Part shown: positions 53,135 through 63,617 of the stretch, one piece after another
How positions within the stretch are numbered: the first letter of the stretch is position 1
Layout of the letters: the number at the start of each line of letters is the position of its first letter
DNA from: Symbiodinium microadriaticum
Taxonomy: Eukaryota; Sar; Dinophyceae; Suessiales; Symbiodiniaceae
Assembly: GCA_001939145.1 (NCBI GenBank)
Contig: LSRX01001164.1
Span: forward strand, 152,594-216,593
Length of the DNA stretch: 64,000 nucleotides
Direction: 5' to 3'
The notes under the pieces: generated by a model
Seen by the model: only the letters and a program-made list of their open reading frames with translations
The model's database searches: none
What the model was told of the DNA's origin: nothing
Translations under genes and position numbers: made by a program

Positions 53135-53399
53135 AGGCGTACTCTATGGGACTAAGCTAGCTCGTCCATGTCCTGATATTTCTGGGCCTGCTTTGAGCGT
53201 ATTGGGCAGTGCCTTCAGCACTGCGTCGGTCTTAAATCAGTTGTGGTGGTCCATGTTCTCTGTGGTTGCTACAGGTGTGGAGGAGTCTCACCGTCTACGA
53301 CTGCGTGCGGCTCTCGGTCTGGGCTCAGGCAGTTCCTGGTGGCAGTGGTAGTCCAGGTCGGGCTGAAAAAGGCGCCTGACTGCAGACGTTTCACTCGGC
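53135..53399. other. Short intergenic spacer
   Basis: No motif recognised. It separates the actin-like gene from the next plus-strand frame. Confidence 0.4.
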
Positions 53400-53621
53400 A
53401 TGGAGGAGAACGAAAAGTCAGTGGTTTGGGAAACGATCAGAGTCAGTGCAGCTGTTAGCAGAAGTGGTTCCAAAGCTCAAGTACCAGAGCCACTGCTAAG
53501 CTGCTTTGGATCGCAGGATACAGGAGAGCTGACAGTCGAAAGCTGTTCCAAGAATCATCGCTTCAAGGCATCGATTCAGGGGCTTAGCATCTCAGGTCGT
53601 CTAGGATCTTCTTCAGCATAA
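53400..53621 (+). CDS. Small hypothetical protein (73 aa)
   Basis: ATG at 53400 in a CGGCATGGAGG context, reading MEENEKSVVWETIRVSAAVS, with TAA at 53619-53621. It alternates hydrophobic/polar residues and is Ser-rich at the end (QGLSISGRLGSSSA). No family was recognised. Same strand as the actin-like gene and 266 bp after its stop. It could also be a 5' exon. Confidence 0.35.
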   Translation: MEENEKSVVWETIRVSAAVSRSGSKAQVPEPLLSCFGSQDTGELTVESCSKNHRFKASIQGLSISGRLGSSSA

Positions 53622-54933
53622 AGCCAGATTCAATGGGACATGCCATCGGGAAGATGGAGAATCTGATCTGCTGTGGGGAGCGCGGCTGCCCCACGGTGCA
53701 GGGTCAGACCGAGCAGCGCAACGTGGCTTTCCAAAGGGTTGCCCTCGCCGTCGCCGTGAGTTGTGGTGCGGCGAACTGCAGCCATTTGAGGTTTCTTCTG
53801 CGTGATCGAGCAGCACTCTGCGCATGGGCCTTTCGACATCGAAGACATCGAGGACCTTGGACACAGCCAGGCCGCGGGAACGTAGGGGGTCGGGGCAGTG
53901 GCGCTGTCTGCGTTTCATGTCGCGGTCCGGGGTGTGATCCGAGGAGAGGGCTGCTTCCCCGCGGCCGGACCTTGACCAACACGTGGCCGAGGCTGTCCGA
54001 GCCCTTGGGACAAAGGCAACTTGGGCTACTGCCAGATCTTGCCAGGCCCTGGGACCACTTCTGCCGAAGGCTAGGCTCTTCCCCTCTTTTCTTTTGGCAT
54101 GGCATGATGAGTGTCGAGCTTCCCTCCGGCGACTGTGGCTTCTTGCCATGCTGTGCAGAGGATGAGCTGCCGCCAAAGATCTTCGGCCGACGCGGGGGGC
54201 CCCAAAGAGCCTTCTGCCAGTGCCAGCATTTTTGACGGCTTGGCGCGTTGTGGTTCAGGTGGAGACAAGGCTTCTTCATCTGTGATCACCGCATCACAGA
54301 TGGTGATTTGAGAGAGGACCGGCGGCTGGGCGCCCAAATAGCACAGACAAGGTGTGCATAGGTGCCGCTTCCCGAGCGTTTCGAGTCGAGGGAGTTTTAC
54401 TGTTCTTGTCTACCTTCGGAAACTCTGCATGCTCCGGCCTATAAGTTTCAGCAAATGTGCCCATTGCGAGTTCAGGCAATTACACGGTGAATCTTCATGT
54501 GCAGGAATGAGCTTTTCATTGTGTGCCGCAGGGCGGGACTTTCCTCTCGAGCGGGGGCACCCGTAGTTTCGGCTTGAAAGGGATTCGGGAAACGACTTGC
54601 GTTCTTCGTCTTCCTTGCTTTGCATATCTAGAGCCTGCATCCGTTGGTCAAAGCCAGCAATCGCAGGAAGTGCCCGGCATGGCCTGCAGCAGCCAAAGTG
54701 ACCGCCGCAAGCATGCCCACCTCGTGCAACGCAGAAAAGACGGCGTGATGCAAAGTCTTCGGGTTGGGTCAGCCGGAGTTCTCACGATGGCAAAACAGAA
54801 AAGCCCCTTCGAAGAGCTGGTTCAAGAAGTCGAAGGCACCGGCTGCTGAGACATAAGCGCCTTCATGACCAGTCCATGATCGCCCTGGTAGAAGCTTGAT
54901 TCCGTGGGCTAGGACTCAGTGTGTCAGTCTTTT
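53622..54933. other. Unresolved, possibly coding
   Basis: Open frames overlap on both strands at 53613-54280. On the plus strand, an ATG at 53638 (MGHAIGKMENLICCGERGC), HVAEAVRALGTKATWATARS (about 53979), SASASIFDGLARCGSGGDKA (about 54210) and KSPFEELVQEVEGTGC ending at 54849 are protein-like. Together they may be exons of one gene. No domain was recognised. Confidence 0.3.
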
Positions 54934-54939
54934 TGAGAA

Positions 54940-54996
<57 letters not shown>

Positions 54997-55026
54997 TAGA
55001 GAGAGAGAGAGAGCAGAGAAAGAGAG
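54934..55026 (+). repeat. (GA)n dinucleotide microsatellite
   Basis: About 90 bp of GA repeats with AGAAAGA, GAT and GCAGA interruptions, ending 10 bp before the ATG at 55036. It probably lies in the promoter or 5' leader of the following gene. Confidence 0.95.
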
Positions 55027-55035
55027 TGCGGTGCC

Positions 55036-56139
55036 ATGGCTGGTCAGTGTTTTGATGGAGAAGTGGTTTGGATGCCCATCTTAAATGCAGAGAAGGTTCT
55101 TTGCCTGAAAGTGGTGCCAGATTCGCCCCTACTGTCAACTGCTGCGCACGTTCTGGATACCTGCATGCAGCTAGAGACGACGCGGAGTCGCATGGAAGCG
55201 ACTGAAACAGATGTCACCGCTCAAGTGCTGGCCGTCCTGCGTCATGCAGGCAAGTGGCCTGCCGAAACATGTGCTTCCATGATTGAGCTGGACGATACGA
55301 GGGCTGTAGGAATGGGGTCCAACATCAAGCACAGGAGGCGTGCCGCTTGGCTTGCGTTGGCCTTGGCCTACGTGGTCTCTGCAGGGCACCGGCGACATGT
55401 TAGCAATGAGCACCTAACCCAGACCGTGACAAGCTGTGGGCTGGCGAGCTTGGCTACAGAAGCATGGAACACAAAACGGATGCCCCTCAGCTATCCCTCC
55501 GTGGAAGATGCTGCTCCCACCGTTGCCACCAGGGACGTCAGGGGCTCTGCAGTGCCTGCCGCAGGCTTTTCAGCCCCTGCCCCAAGGGCTCCACCCAGCA
55601 GCTCCAGCGAGCTGCAGATTCGGGCCCGCCAGTTGGGTGCAGATGAGACGGTAGTGAATGACCCATTCATGACTGTAGATGAGACTCTGGGATCTGTCCT
55701 CTGCGCAGCCTGCGGCAAGCACTTTACGCCAGAGCATGGGATGAATCGGAGGCACTTGAACTATCGGAGAAACGTCCGGGAGACCCTCATGTGGGTGCGG
55801 AACGAACGCAAGACCTGTCTGGGCATACTCCAAGCCCAGGAGGAAAACCAGGTGACCCAGACCACGGCCGTGCCGATGCCCCGTCCTGGCCCAACCATGG
55901 CTGCAGCTACTCAGCATGACAGCGACAGCGTTTGGGGGGATGATTTTGAGGTCACCGGAGCGACCCACGTGCCGGCGCAAACAGAGCCGGTAAACTCTTG
56001 GGAAGATCTGGCCGTCCCAGACACGCCGACCCTAGAAGAAACCTACGAATTTGCCATGCAGCTCTATTCGAACTTTCTGCCGAATGCTGGACTACGAAAG
56101 CATTCTTTCAAGGATCCCCTCGGTGTTGAGGAAGTGTGA
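55036..56139 (+). CDS. Single-exon orphan protein (367 aa) with Cys/His cluster
   Basis: The longest clean open frame in the window. ATG at 55036 in GTGCCATGG context, TGA at 56137. Residues about 1-75 are a globular-looking domain (EVVWMPILNAEKVLCLKVVP). Residues about 90-120 hold NIKHRRRAAWLALALAYVVS, a basic patch followed by a hydrophobic helix. Residues about 180-200 are Pro/Ser/Ala-rich linker. Residues about 225-250 carry LCAACGKHFTPEHGMNRRHL (C-x2-C...H-x4-H-x5-H), a possible small zinc site. The C-terminus is acidic (SVWGDDFEV; SWEDLAVPDTPTLEETYEF). Absence of introns among heavily split neighbours suggests a retrocopy. No named family was recognised; nucleic-acid binding is only a guess from the Cys/His motif. 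Confidence 0.75.
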   Translation: MAGQCFDGEVVWMPILNAEKVLCLKVVPDSPLLSTAAHVLDTCMQLETTRSRMEATETDVTAQVLAVLRHAGKWPAETCASMIELDDTRAVGMGSNIKHRRRAAWLALALAYVVSAGHRRHVSNEHLTQTVTSCGLASLATEAWNTKRMPLSYPSVEDAAPTVATRDVRGSAVPAAGFSAPAPRAPPSSSSELQIRARQLGADETVVNDPFMTVDETLGSVLCAACGKHFTPEHGMNRRHLNYRRNVRETLMWVRNERKTCLGILQAQEENQVTQTTAVPMPRPGPTMAAATQHDSDSVWGDDFEVTGATHVPAQTEPVNSWEDLAVPDTPTLEETYEFAMQLYSNFLPNAGLRKHSFKDPLGVEEV

Positions 56140-58159
56140 GCGACGTGTCAGCACCCGTTGTTCAAAAAGGCCAATGTTTGCATGCCGCGGCTTCTGCCGG
56201 TTGGCTCCATGCTGCAACATGTTGTGAGAAGCGAAGCGATTGCAGCCGACAGGCTCACAACTAGGTGATGTTGGTTTCAAGTGTTGACCACCTTGTGTTG
56301 GAGTTCATTCACGGTCACAGCCGATGACCAGCTAGGAAGGAGCCCAAAAGGAAATCGGAAACGTGGCAGTCGCTTTTTCGGAGTTATGCAGTCGTTTCAA
56401 CGTGGTCAGGGTGCAGCCTGACTACCTGCCATGCCGCGAGCAGATGTGGCGAACCTCTCGCTACTTGGCCGAGCTGTTTGAGACTTGCGGTCCAATTTTA
56501 GCAGATAGCATTTCCTTCAAGCTCAGGCTGCGCCAAATCAGCGATGAGCTGCTGCCGAGGTCACGAAGTCACTAAGTTTAGCAAAACGCCGAAAGAGCAC
56601 TTTCTTCTCAGATGCTCAGGGACTCTGCTGAGATCCAGGCAGTGTGTGGTGCTTGGAGCTTCCTCTCGTCCCACGGCGTGCCGCGCATGAACCATGTGGC
56701 CAGTGAGATCAAGACCTCAGCCATTTGGCTTGCGAAGTAGGCAGTAGGCTTATCTCCTACTTCGGGTAGAGCCATGCAGGATGTGCTCCGCGATGCATGT
56801 GGAGCAGTGACTGCAGGAGAAAACTTGCAACAAGAGAAAGAGTAGCTCTTGCGAGCACAGGGCATCCGCGGAGGAGGCCTGCAGATCGAGGTGCTTTTGG
56901 AGGTGCTCTGCGGACGGCTTGAGGGAACTCACCGAGTCCCAACGCGGGAGGGAGCTCACTGAATCCCAGATCGGCACGTCCCGTCGACCTTGGAGGATCT
57001 CGCGACTTGCTGCGACTCTCACCTGACTCTCAGCTCTTCGCGTGTCGATCGGCATTTCCAAGGATTGAAGTTCCAGACCATTTCATCCATGGGTCTGTGA
57101 TGGATGCCCATGTCACGGCACAGTTCCAAGAGATGCTCAACTATAAACAGAAACCCAGATACGCGCGGAACCTGTGAAAACTGAAGAGCAGCCAAAGGCT
57201 AAGGCGTCCGAAGAAGCGCCCATCTGTGCCGCTCCGTAGGCAGAGGCCAACGAGTTCAACTACTCCTGTGTCGGAGTCTCCCCCTGTCTTGCGAGGATGC
57301 TCCGTAGAATACCAAAGATATTCGCATCAAGCCTCGTTTTTGCGTCTGAAGACTGCCGCAGAGGCCCCGTACTTAGGAGTCGACACACTGTGTCCAAGGG
57401 AAACTCCAGAGAAGAGCTGCTCTGTTCTCATCAAGACCTAGTCCACCGCGTGCTCCGCGTGTTGACCTCGTTTAGGCCTCCTGGCCGTTCGATGTGTTGG
57501 ATGTTCTCGTAAATGCACTACCCCCGAAATTGAGAAAGTCAACGTACGTAGTAATGAGAAAATATCCCTGAAATCCGAAACACCGTAACAAAGAAAGCAT
57601 AGGCAATTCGCCAGTGAAACACAGCCAACATCATGAAAAATAACGTATATCATCGTATATCGTAGACACCACCACAGAAAATCAATAATCCCCGACGAGC
57701 CCGATGGACTTCTCGGGCCGACGCCCTTCAAATCATGTCCGATGTGTTGGATGTGCCGGATGTGCTTGTAAGTCCATTCATCGACCCCCCGGTTTTCGGT
57801 TCATAAATTTGCCGCAGACTTGTTTTCCTAAGCATGATGCCCTGATTGCTTTGTTTACTTATGTTCCCAATGATTTGGTTCTCCATGCTTCTGGTTTCTT
57901 TCCACCGCTTATACGCCGAAACCCTGAACCGTTGAATCCAGACCTCACCTGGACCTAGGGCCGCCGAAGCGCTCTCCCGCGGCAAAAGAGCGCTGCATCT
58001 GACGGAGGCCCCCGGCTTTTTGCTTCCAACTTGTGCCCGGCGGCTTGTGGGAAGCCTAAACAGCCCCCATGAGCTCGAAGCAAGCACGAAAGACCATGTT
58101 CGCACAATGCGCGAGCCCATGCCCGTAACAGAGCGTACTCTCTGGCCGTCTGGCATCAT
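56140..58159. other. Gene-poor stretch
   Basis: One plus frame at 56363-56575 is protein-like (EQMWRTSRYLAELFETCGPI then SFKLRLRQISDELLP) and may be an exon of an unknown gene. 57500-57960 is AT-rich, with the duplicated phrase TCGATGTGTTGGATG/CCGATGTGTTGGATG (57490 and 57739). Nothing else was recognised. Confidence 0.35.
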
Positions 58160-58180
58160 CAGACTCACGACATGCACAAG

Positions 58181-58960
58181 TGGCTGGGTCCCAGGACTTC
58201 GCACGGGAGCACTACAAAGACGAGGCTGCCTTGTCGCAGCTCTACGAGGCTCAACGGCTCAGCAGTGTCGCGGCTTTCGGAATGCTCCGAGCCCAGGTTG
58301 TTGACCGGCTGCGAGTCGCTGCGAAGGACTTGCCGTTGGGGCTGTGGAGCCGTGATGCGGCGGCAGTATCCTTTTGCAGAGGATGTGCAGAACTACGTTG
58401 ACCGGTCTCTGGTTCTCACCCATGCCTTCGTGCCAGTCATCGAGGTGCAGCTTTTCTGTTTTCGGTCGATACGATTGCACGTGCTTCTTGGGCCGCTGCC
58501 GCTCAGAGCACGTATCCTTGCCACGGCGGCAACCAAGCGGTTTCGACGCGAACTGAGACTCGAGGAGAATGAGTGCTTTTGTGCGGTCTGCACAGCTCCG
58601 AGGCTGGCACACAGCTTGCACCTGTCCCTTGGTCGGGTGAAGGCTCTTCTCAGCTTCTGTTTCCCGGCATCACAACTTGTGTTTTTGTAGGAAGCGGTGG
58701 GTGGAGGAGGTGCTCACGGATCAGGCCTTGTTTCCTGAAGCGATTCGGAAAGGACGGCGAACAACAACCAGAGAGAAACATCACCAGCATAGAAGGTGGG
58801 CTGCCGCCGAGTCCTGGGGAGCCCTGGCTGCAGGGCAGGAGAATGCGACGGCCCGCAGATAAATGTCTTGTGGGCTGAGGCGGCGGATTTGTTGGCTGAT
58901 ACCGAGCGGACAATTGGGCAGCAATCCCAGCAGCCGCTTATGGACCGCTTCAGAACATAG
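58181..58960 (+). CDS. Unknown protein, four exons
   Basis: Coding-like blocks in order: after GTCCCAG, DFAREHYKDEAALSQLYEAQ continuing RLSSVAAFGMLRAQVVDRLR and AKDLPLGLW (58195-58360); YPFAEDVQNYVDRSLVLTHA continuing FVPVIEVQ (58367-58449); KRWVEEVLTDQALFPEAIRK (58691-58752); and WAEAADLLADTERTIGQQSQ then PLMDRFRT with TAG (58871-58960). All are helical and share similar codon use, and frame changes coincide with AG borders. No family was recognised. The 58450-58690 interval may add an exon (FRRELRLEENECFCAVCTA). Confidence 0.45.
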
Positions 58961-59051
58961 AGCAGCGAGAGCAGAGCAGAGCGCGCGAGGTCGGTGACTG
59001 GTAACACGCCGGACGGCCAGTGGCTCAGCCTTCCAGCTGTGACTTCATTTC

Positions 59052-59487
59052 ATGGGGGTGCGTGCTAGGCCTGCAGCCCATACTGGAGGAGTCCTCACAA
59101 GCCTCGCGTATTATCATGCTCTGGTGCGCCTATGCGAGGAGAAGGACGACCAGCCGGAGGAGAACGTTGTCATGGCCAGCATGCCGCTAGCAAGCCTTGC
59201 GGCATGCAGGTGTGCTGCAAAGTGCGTTCCTGTGCCGAGTGACGGACGTGCCGTCCAATTGCATCAGCTGCGCAGAGCTCGCAGGCTGCAGTTCCACTGC
59301 TGGCGGTGGCGGCAAGAAGATGCCAGACGAGGCTGGTAGCCTAAATGCCAAACACTCTAGATCGTCGTGCTGTGAGCTTAGGTTCACTACATGGCTTCTT
59401 GTGAGCTGGCAGAGCAGCGTATGTGCAGTGCGAGACGGCATGCTGTGGACCTCAGACAAGGTGTATTGCTGGTATACTTCTCTTTAG
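59052..59487 (+). CDS. Hypothetical exon(s)
   Basis: The frame from 59052 reads VLTSLAYYHALVRLCEEKDD continuing QPEENVVMASMPLASLAACR, which looks genuinely coding up to about 59212. The next bases (GCAGGTGTGC) fit a splice donor. A second frame (59225-59487) is Cys/Ser-rich and less convincing. No family was recognised. Confidence 0.3.
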
Positions 59488-60480
59488 CAGCGCTAAAATC
59501 GCGTGCGCACTGGAAGCCGCTTCGTCGTGTTGAAAATGCAAAGCCGTCTTGCAGCCGTCTTGCAGAGTGGATGTCCTGACGTCCGATCGTGGCACCATGG
59601 CAGTGTGATTCCAAGGCTTCCGGCTCATCACAAACCCGAGTCTTTCGCAAAGAAGAGGGGGCCAAACCAAAGCTGGGAGAGCTATAATAGCTGCATAGAC
59701 TTGGAGGCTTGCTCCCCTAAGAAGTTTCCTCGAAATGGTTTGCTAAGCTCGCCGTCGCCCACAATGATGGGAATGTGGCTCAACCAAAGTAGTACCTTGG
59801 CTGTGTGGCTATTGATCAGCCTGCCGAGTGTGAGGTGGGGCCCGGGTGGTCCAGGCGGTCCCGGCGGTGGGCATTGCCTGGGAGTGGCGTGCTCATCTGC
59901 TCGCATCTGCTCGCATCTGCTCGCATCTGCTCGCATCTGCTGTCCCAGAGCGACTGCCCGAGCCGAGGCACCGATGGGAGCGGCTCAGGGCCTCCCTGGA
60001 ATGATGTGCTCACCCCAGCTGGAGCGATGAGACGTCGGGCCTTCTTAAAGTTGAGCATGAGACAGCGATTTCGCTCACAGGCCCTGTGCTGGCTGCGGCG
60101 CCGCAGCAGTTCCCGCAGTCCCAGGCAAGTTTCACGGTTGACTTTGGCTTTGCAACCCAAGATGCCATGAACAGAGGGCTCTGTTGAGGGCGTCCGGGGC
60201 GCAGGAGCAGGAATGTCGCTGCCAGCTATCAATGAAGGAGTCCACTGCTGGGTCCGAGAACCAAATCGGTGGTTGCACGGAATGCTATGTATGCTTGCTT
60301 CGCTTCGAGTTGCTGGAGGACAGCGCCACTACATGGGACAGATTGTGATGGGGATGAAGCCGGCAGCCCGGTAGTGGCTGTGGCGGCTGTGGCAGCTACA
60401 CGAAGTAACACCAAGCAACACGATTCTAAATCATCCCAATTGGAAGCTCAAAGCGGCTGTTTTTGATGCTGTCGAGTTGT
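59488..60480. other. No supported gene
   Basis: Contains a duplicated GCCGTCTTGCAG (59547-59571), a Gly-codon-like GGTCCAGGCGGTCCCGGCGG run (59848-59868) and the 10-bp minisatellite at 59888-59942. No domain was recognised. Confidence 0.4.
59888..59942 (+). repeat. 10-bp minisatellite (GCTCGCATCT)n
   Basis: Five copies of GCTCGCATCT, the first as GCTCATCT. Short tandem array in non-coding DNA. Confidence 0.9.
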
Positions 60481-62246
60481 GGTTGCACTCAATGTAGCGA
60501 GAGGGTTTCTTTGTTGCCGTTTGGGGTCGCGACTCCCAAAAGGCTTTTCTCGAGTGGGATCCGTGGGTTTCGGCACAGTGCACTTTTCGTGTGCTTCGTG
60601 ATGCGGTCAAGATTGACCTCTATTTCAAGTTGGGCGTAAACGGGTGGGATTGTCGGCGTGCTTTGGGAGTCCCAAAAGTTTGACCTGTTTCGTGGTGCAG
60701 TTTGGACCCGGGCGCCGCAACAGCATGTGTTTTTGTTCGACCTGGGTGAGATACTGCTTGCATTGCAGGACGGTCTTGTCGCAGTTTGGGCTGGGAACAC
60801 CACAGCAGCGCGGACCAGGGCTTGAGCTAAGTCTCGCTTTTCGCGGAGAGGCAGACCAGGGGCAGAACAAGCATATTGTTCATAGTGTCAATTTTTCTTT
60901 TTGAGGGGGAGGGGGGTGGGGAGGCTAAATCGTCCTCCTCCTGCTCCTCCTCCTTCTACTGCTTCACTGCTACAATCATCCAGACTTAGATTGGCGGGGT
61001 TTAGATCCTTTAAGGCGTATGAACAGTGGAAGGTCTGAAGCCCATGATGTCCTTATGTGCCCTTATTGTAGGGTCTGGCGGCACGGGCCGGCATGGCCGG
61101 CAGGATGCGAACTCAAAGCCCGAGCCTCTACGCAAGCATCAGCAGCATCATTGTCAGTGTTGGTGGTTGCGGCCTTCTTTCTTTTCTCATTGGTGGAGTC
61201 TTTCACGCTGTGCCGCCCTGAAGATTGCGCAATTTCACGTCTGCGCCGAGCCCCCCTCCGGCGAACCCCGCTGATGCTGATGATCCCTCTAAGGGCTTCC
61301 ACAATCCACTCAAAAATTGGCAAGACACCGCCTCGCGCCTTGCGCTGCCTGCTCATGATGCTCGGCACCGGGTGCGGCTTGCCGGCCGCCCATTGCTGAA
61401 GCAAGGCTTGCAAGCTACAGCTCGCCTGAGGCGAGTACTCACAGGCCCTTCCAGGAGCGGGAGCGCATCATGAGCATCAGGGGCACCCTTTCGGGCGCTT
61501 AGGGGCTGCTGCAGGCGCTGCGCGCCTGTGGAGGCAGTGGCTACCGCGTCGGACCACGGCCAGACTTAAGGGCTGCGCCAGGTGCCGGCATTGGCGGGCA
61601 GCGCAAGCAGCCAACCGGGACTTTTCCCACAAATTTTGAATCCCATCAAGGCGCCCGAACAGTGCGCATCATGAACATCAGAGGGGTGCAGTCCTCCAAG
61701 ACAGAAGCGCGAACTCCCAGAAAGGGTTTTAAACATAATCTTCTGGGCCTTGAGCGCCACTGCTCTCCACAGACCCCCGCAAGAGCCCACAGACTTCCCA
61801 GCTGATGCGCATGATGCGCGCCCGCGGGGTGCCCAAGTTCACACCCCAAGGCTCGCAAAGCAGCGTCTTGAACGACAAAAATTGAGACCTGGAAGACGTC
61901 GTCTCTTTTCGTGGAGGTTGAGGCGGTGAAGCCACAAGAATTGTGCCCTTTCGTACCCTGCCGGGTTGTAGCGATTTGAACCATTTGACCGCTTTGGTGT
62001 TGCAATTGGATGAACATGGGTGCAAAGGGGTGCCCGTGGCGTGCAATGCCCCGTTACCGACGCGGTCGCAGCTCGCAATGGTTGGCAGGAAGCCCTAAGC
62101 GGCCAAAGCTCGCATCCTTCGTTCTGCCATGCCAACCCTCCAACCCGTTGCCCATGCAGGCAACGCCCAGCGCCCTGTAGAAGTATGTTGAGCTTCTTTG
62201 CACAAAAGCTCGCATGAGCAGATTGGCTGTTCCAGATCTCAAGTGA
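60481..62246. other. Gene-poor; small dispersed repeat
   Basis: 60640-60910 has open frames on both strands without motif. The phrase GCGCATCATGA(G/A)CATCAG with a following G-run occurs at 61463 and 61664, and a variant GCGCATGATGCGCGCCCGCG at 61805. TATTGTAGGG-type and GCTCATGATGCTCGG (61350) relatives are nearby. No gene is supported. Confidence 0.35.
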
Positions 62247-62558
62247 TGGCAAGCCAGGCTAGGCAGGAGACCCTCGCCAGCCTTGGACAGAAACCTGCAA
62301 GCCTTTCCTGAGCGTTTGGAGTGGATGAAGTGGCGGATGGGGAAGGGCAGACGGGAGGGCAAAGTGCATTCAGCCACCTTCGTATCACCGAGGACCGGCA
62401 ACCTGTTCCAGGTCGCGCAAAACCTGGAAGCAGCCGTCAATTCTCAGGCTGGGGATAGCAGTCTTGAGCGCTTTGCGGTCCAGGAACTAAGGGTCATGGG
62501 CACAGTGTGCCACTTCTCGCGGACTGTGAAGATCTTTGAAAAGAAGTTGTTGGGCTGA
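62247..62558 (+). CDS. Hypothetical basic protein, terminal exon
   Basis: An open frame from after a TGA at 62244 to TGA at 62556-62558. It reads NLQAFPERLEWMKWRMGKGR, then HSATFVSPRTGNLFQVAQNL, then SLERFAVQELRVMGTVCHFS and TVKIFEKKLLG. It has a balanced amino-acid composition and no ATG near its beginning, so an upstream exon is expected. The ATG at 62217 (MSRLAVPDLK) is a candidate first exon in another frame. A following frame (62590-62722, KVPIPQEFLATVHLWMKSRA) may be a further exon. No family was recognised. Confidence 0.45.
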   Translation, partial: WQARLGRRPSPALDRNLQAFPERLEWMKWRMGKGRREGKVHSATFVSPRTGNLFQVAQNLEAAVNSQAGDSSLERFAVQELRVMGTVCHFSRTVKIFEKKLLG

Positions 62559-62818
62559 TGGGCTTATGGGCGCAAATCCATGCAACAACAGTTCGAAGGT
62601 GCCCATCCCCCAGGAATTCCTGGCCACAGTGCACCTCTGGATGAAATCAAGAGCGCAGCTAGCGGCTCAGACTATCTCGAAGATAGATGCACAATTTATC
62701 TGCAGAAATCTGTGTCAGGACTGAAAGCGGCCTGTCGCAGATGCAGCTCGCGCAATTCATTGGTGCTTCATCCTTCAACAGTCAGGCATGTTTTTGCCCG
62801 GGTCAGGGGTGATTCAGT

Positions 62819-63295
62819 GTGCATGCAGTGCATGTGGCATCAATTCGCCAGGTGCAGGCCAATGTGCAGATGCTTGCGCAGACGCCGCCAGCACCAGCAT
62901 CACCACCACCACCACCGCCTGCCTCTCCGCCTCCCGCCTCGCCTCCTCTTGCAGGGTCTGCCCTGCCGGCATCGCCACCACTCCCAAATTCTCCAATGTT
63001 CATACCCTCGCCACCGCTTCCAAGCTCTCCAATGTACGTGGAGTCGCCGCTGATGGCTGGTGCACGCGACCTGCGACGGCCAGCGGAGCCCTCCCAGGGG
63101 CCTAAGGATCCCAAAGGGCCCGGAGACCGCCGCCCGGCAGAGCCCGCGAAGCCGCCGAGCACGGAAGCACGAGACAGTCGCCGACCCGCGGAACCGGATC
63201 TGCCACCACGGAGACGACATCCGCTTCCCCCACCGCCATCCACGACGCCCCGCTCCCAGTTATGGACTCACAGAGAGCGGGGTATATCCGCTTAA
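62819..63295 (+). CDS. Proline-rich protein with RRPAEP repeats
   Basis: The frame runs from about 62819 (no ATG; an upstream exon or a GTG-adjacent splice is likely) to TAA at 63293. Residues about 20-75 are a Pro/Ser/Ala-rich stretch (SPPPPPPASPPPASPPLAG; SPPLPNSPMF...SPPLPSSPMY). Then come three RRPAEP repeats (RDLRRPAEPSQ, GDRRPAEPAK, RDSRRPAEPD) and a basic-proline tail (PPRRRHPLPPPPST). The SPPP composition resembles hydroxyproline-rich or pherophorin-type extracellular linkers, but no folded domain is present to name it. The proline tract may be unstable in length. Confidence 0.5.
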   Translation: MHAVHVASIRQVQANVQMLAQTPPAPASPPPPPPASPPPASPPLAGSALPASPPLPNSPMFIPSPPLPSSPMYVESPLMAGARDLRRPAEPSQGPKDPKGPGDRRPAEPAKPPSTEARDSRRPAEPDLPPRRRHPLPPPPSTTPRSQLWTHRERGISA

Positions 63296-63427
63296 ATGAG
63301 AGCAAAGCCGTGTGCCCTGATTCAGGTTCGGCTCGGCCTGCAGCTCCAGCTATCTGGGCTCCGCACATATAGCGCCATGCGGGCCTGTTTGAGGGCCACA
63401 AGTAACAATAAGGCAAGCCAGTACTTA

Positions 63428-63466
63428 TCCAATCAAGTAATTAGTTAAGTAAGTAAGCAAGCACGC

Positions 63467-63507
<41 letters not shown>

Positions 63508-63577
63508 CGTAAGTAAGTGAGTAAGTCAGTATGTATGTATGTATGTATGTATGTATGTATGTATGTATGTATGTATG

Positions 63578-63615
<38 letters not shown>
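63428..63615 (+). repeat. Compound microsatellite (AAGT)n-(GTAT)n-(GA)n
   Basis: Consecutive AAGT (63432-63528), GTAT (63530-63580) and GA (63581-63615) arrays. They keep frames open on the minus strand as Thr-Tyr-Ile-His and Leu-Ser repeats, which are not genes. Confidence 0.95.

Positions 63616-63617
<2 letters not shown>

Noticed and set aside
53633..54279. Plus- and minus-strand frames of about 190-200 codons
   Set aside because: Both are open over the same GC-rich DNA and neither shows a motif; only short snippets look coding, so no gene was called.
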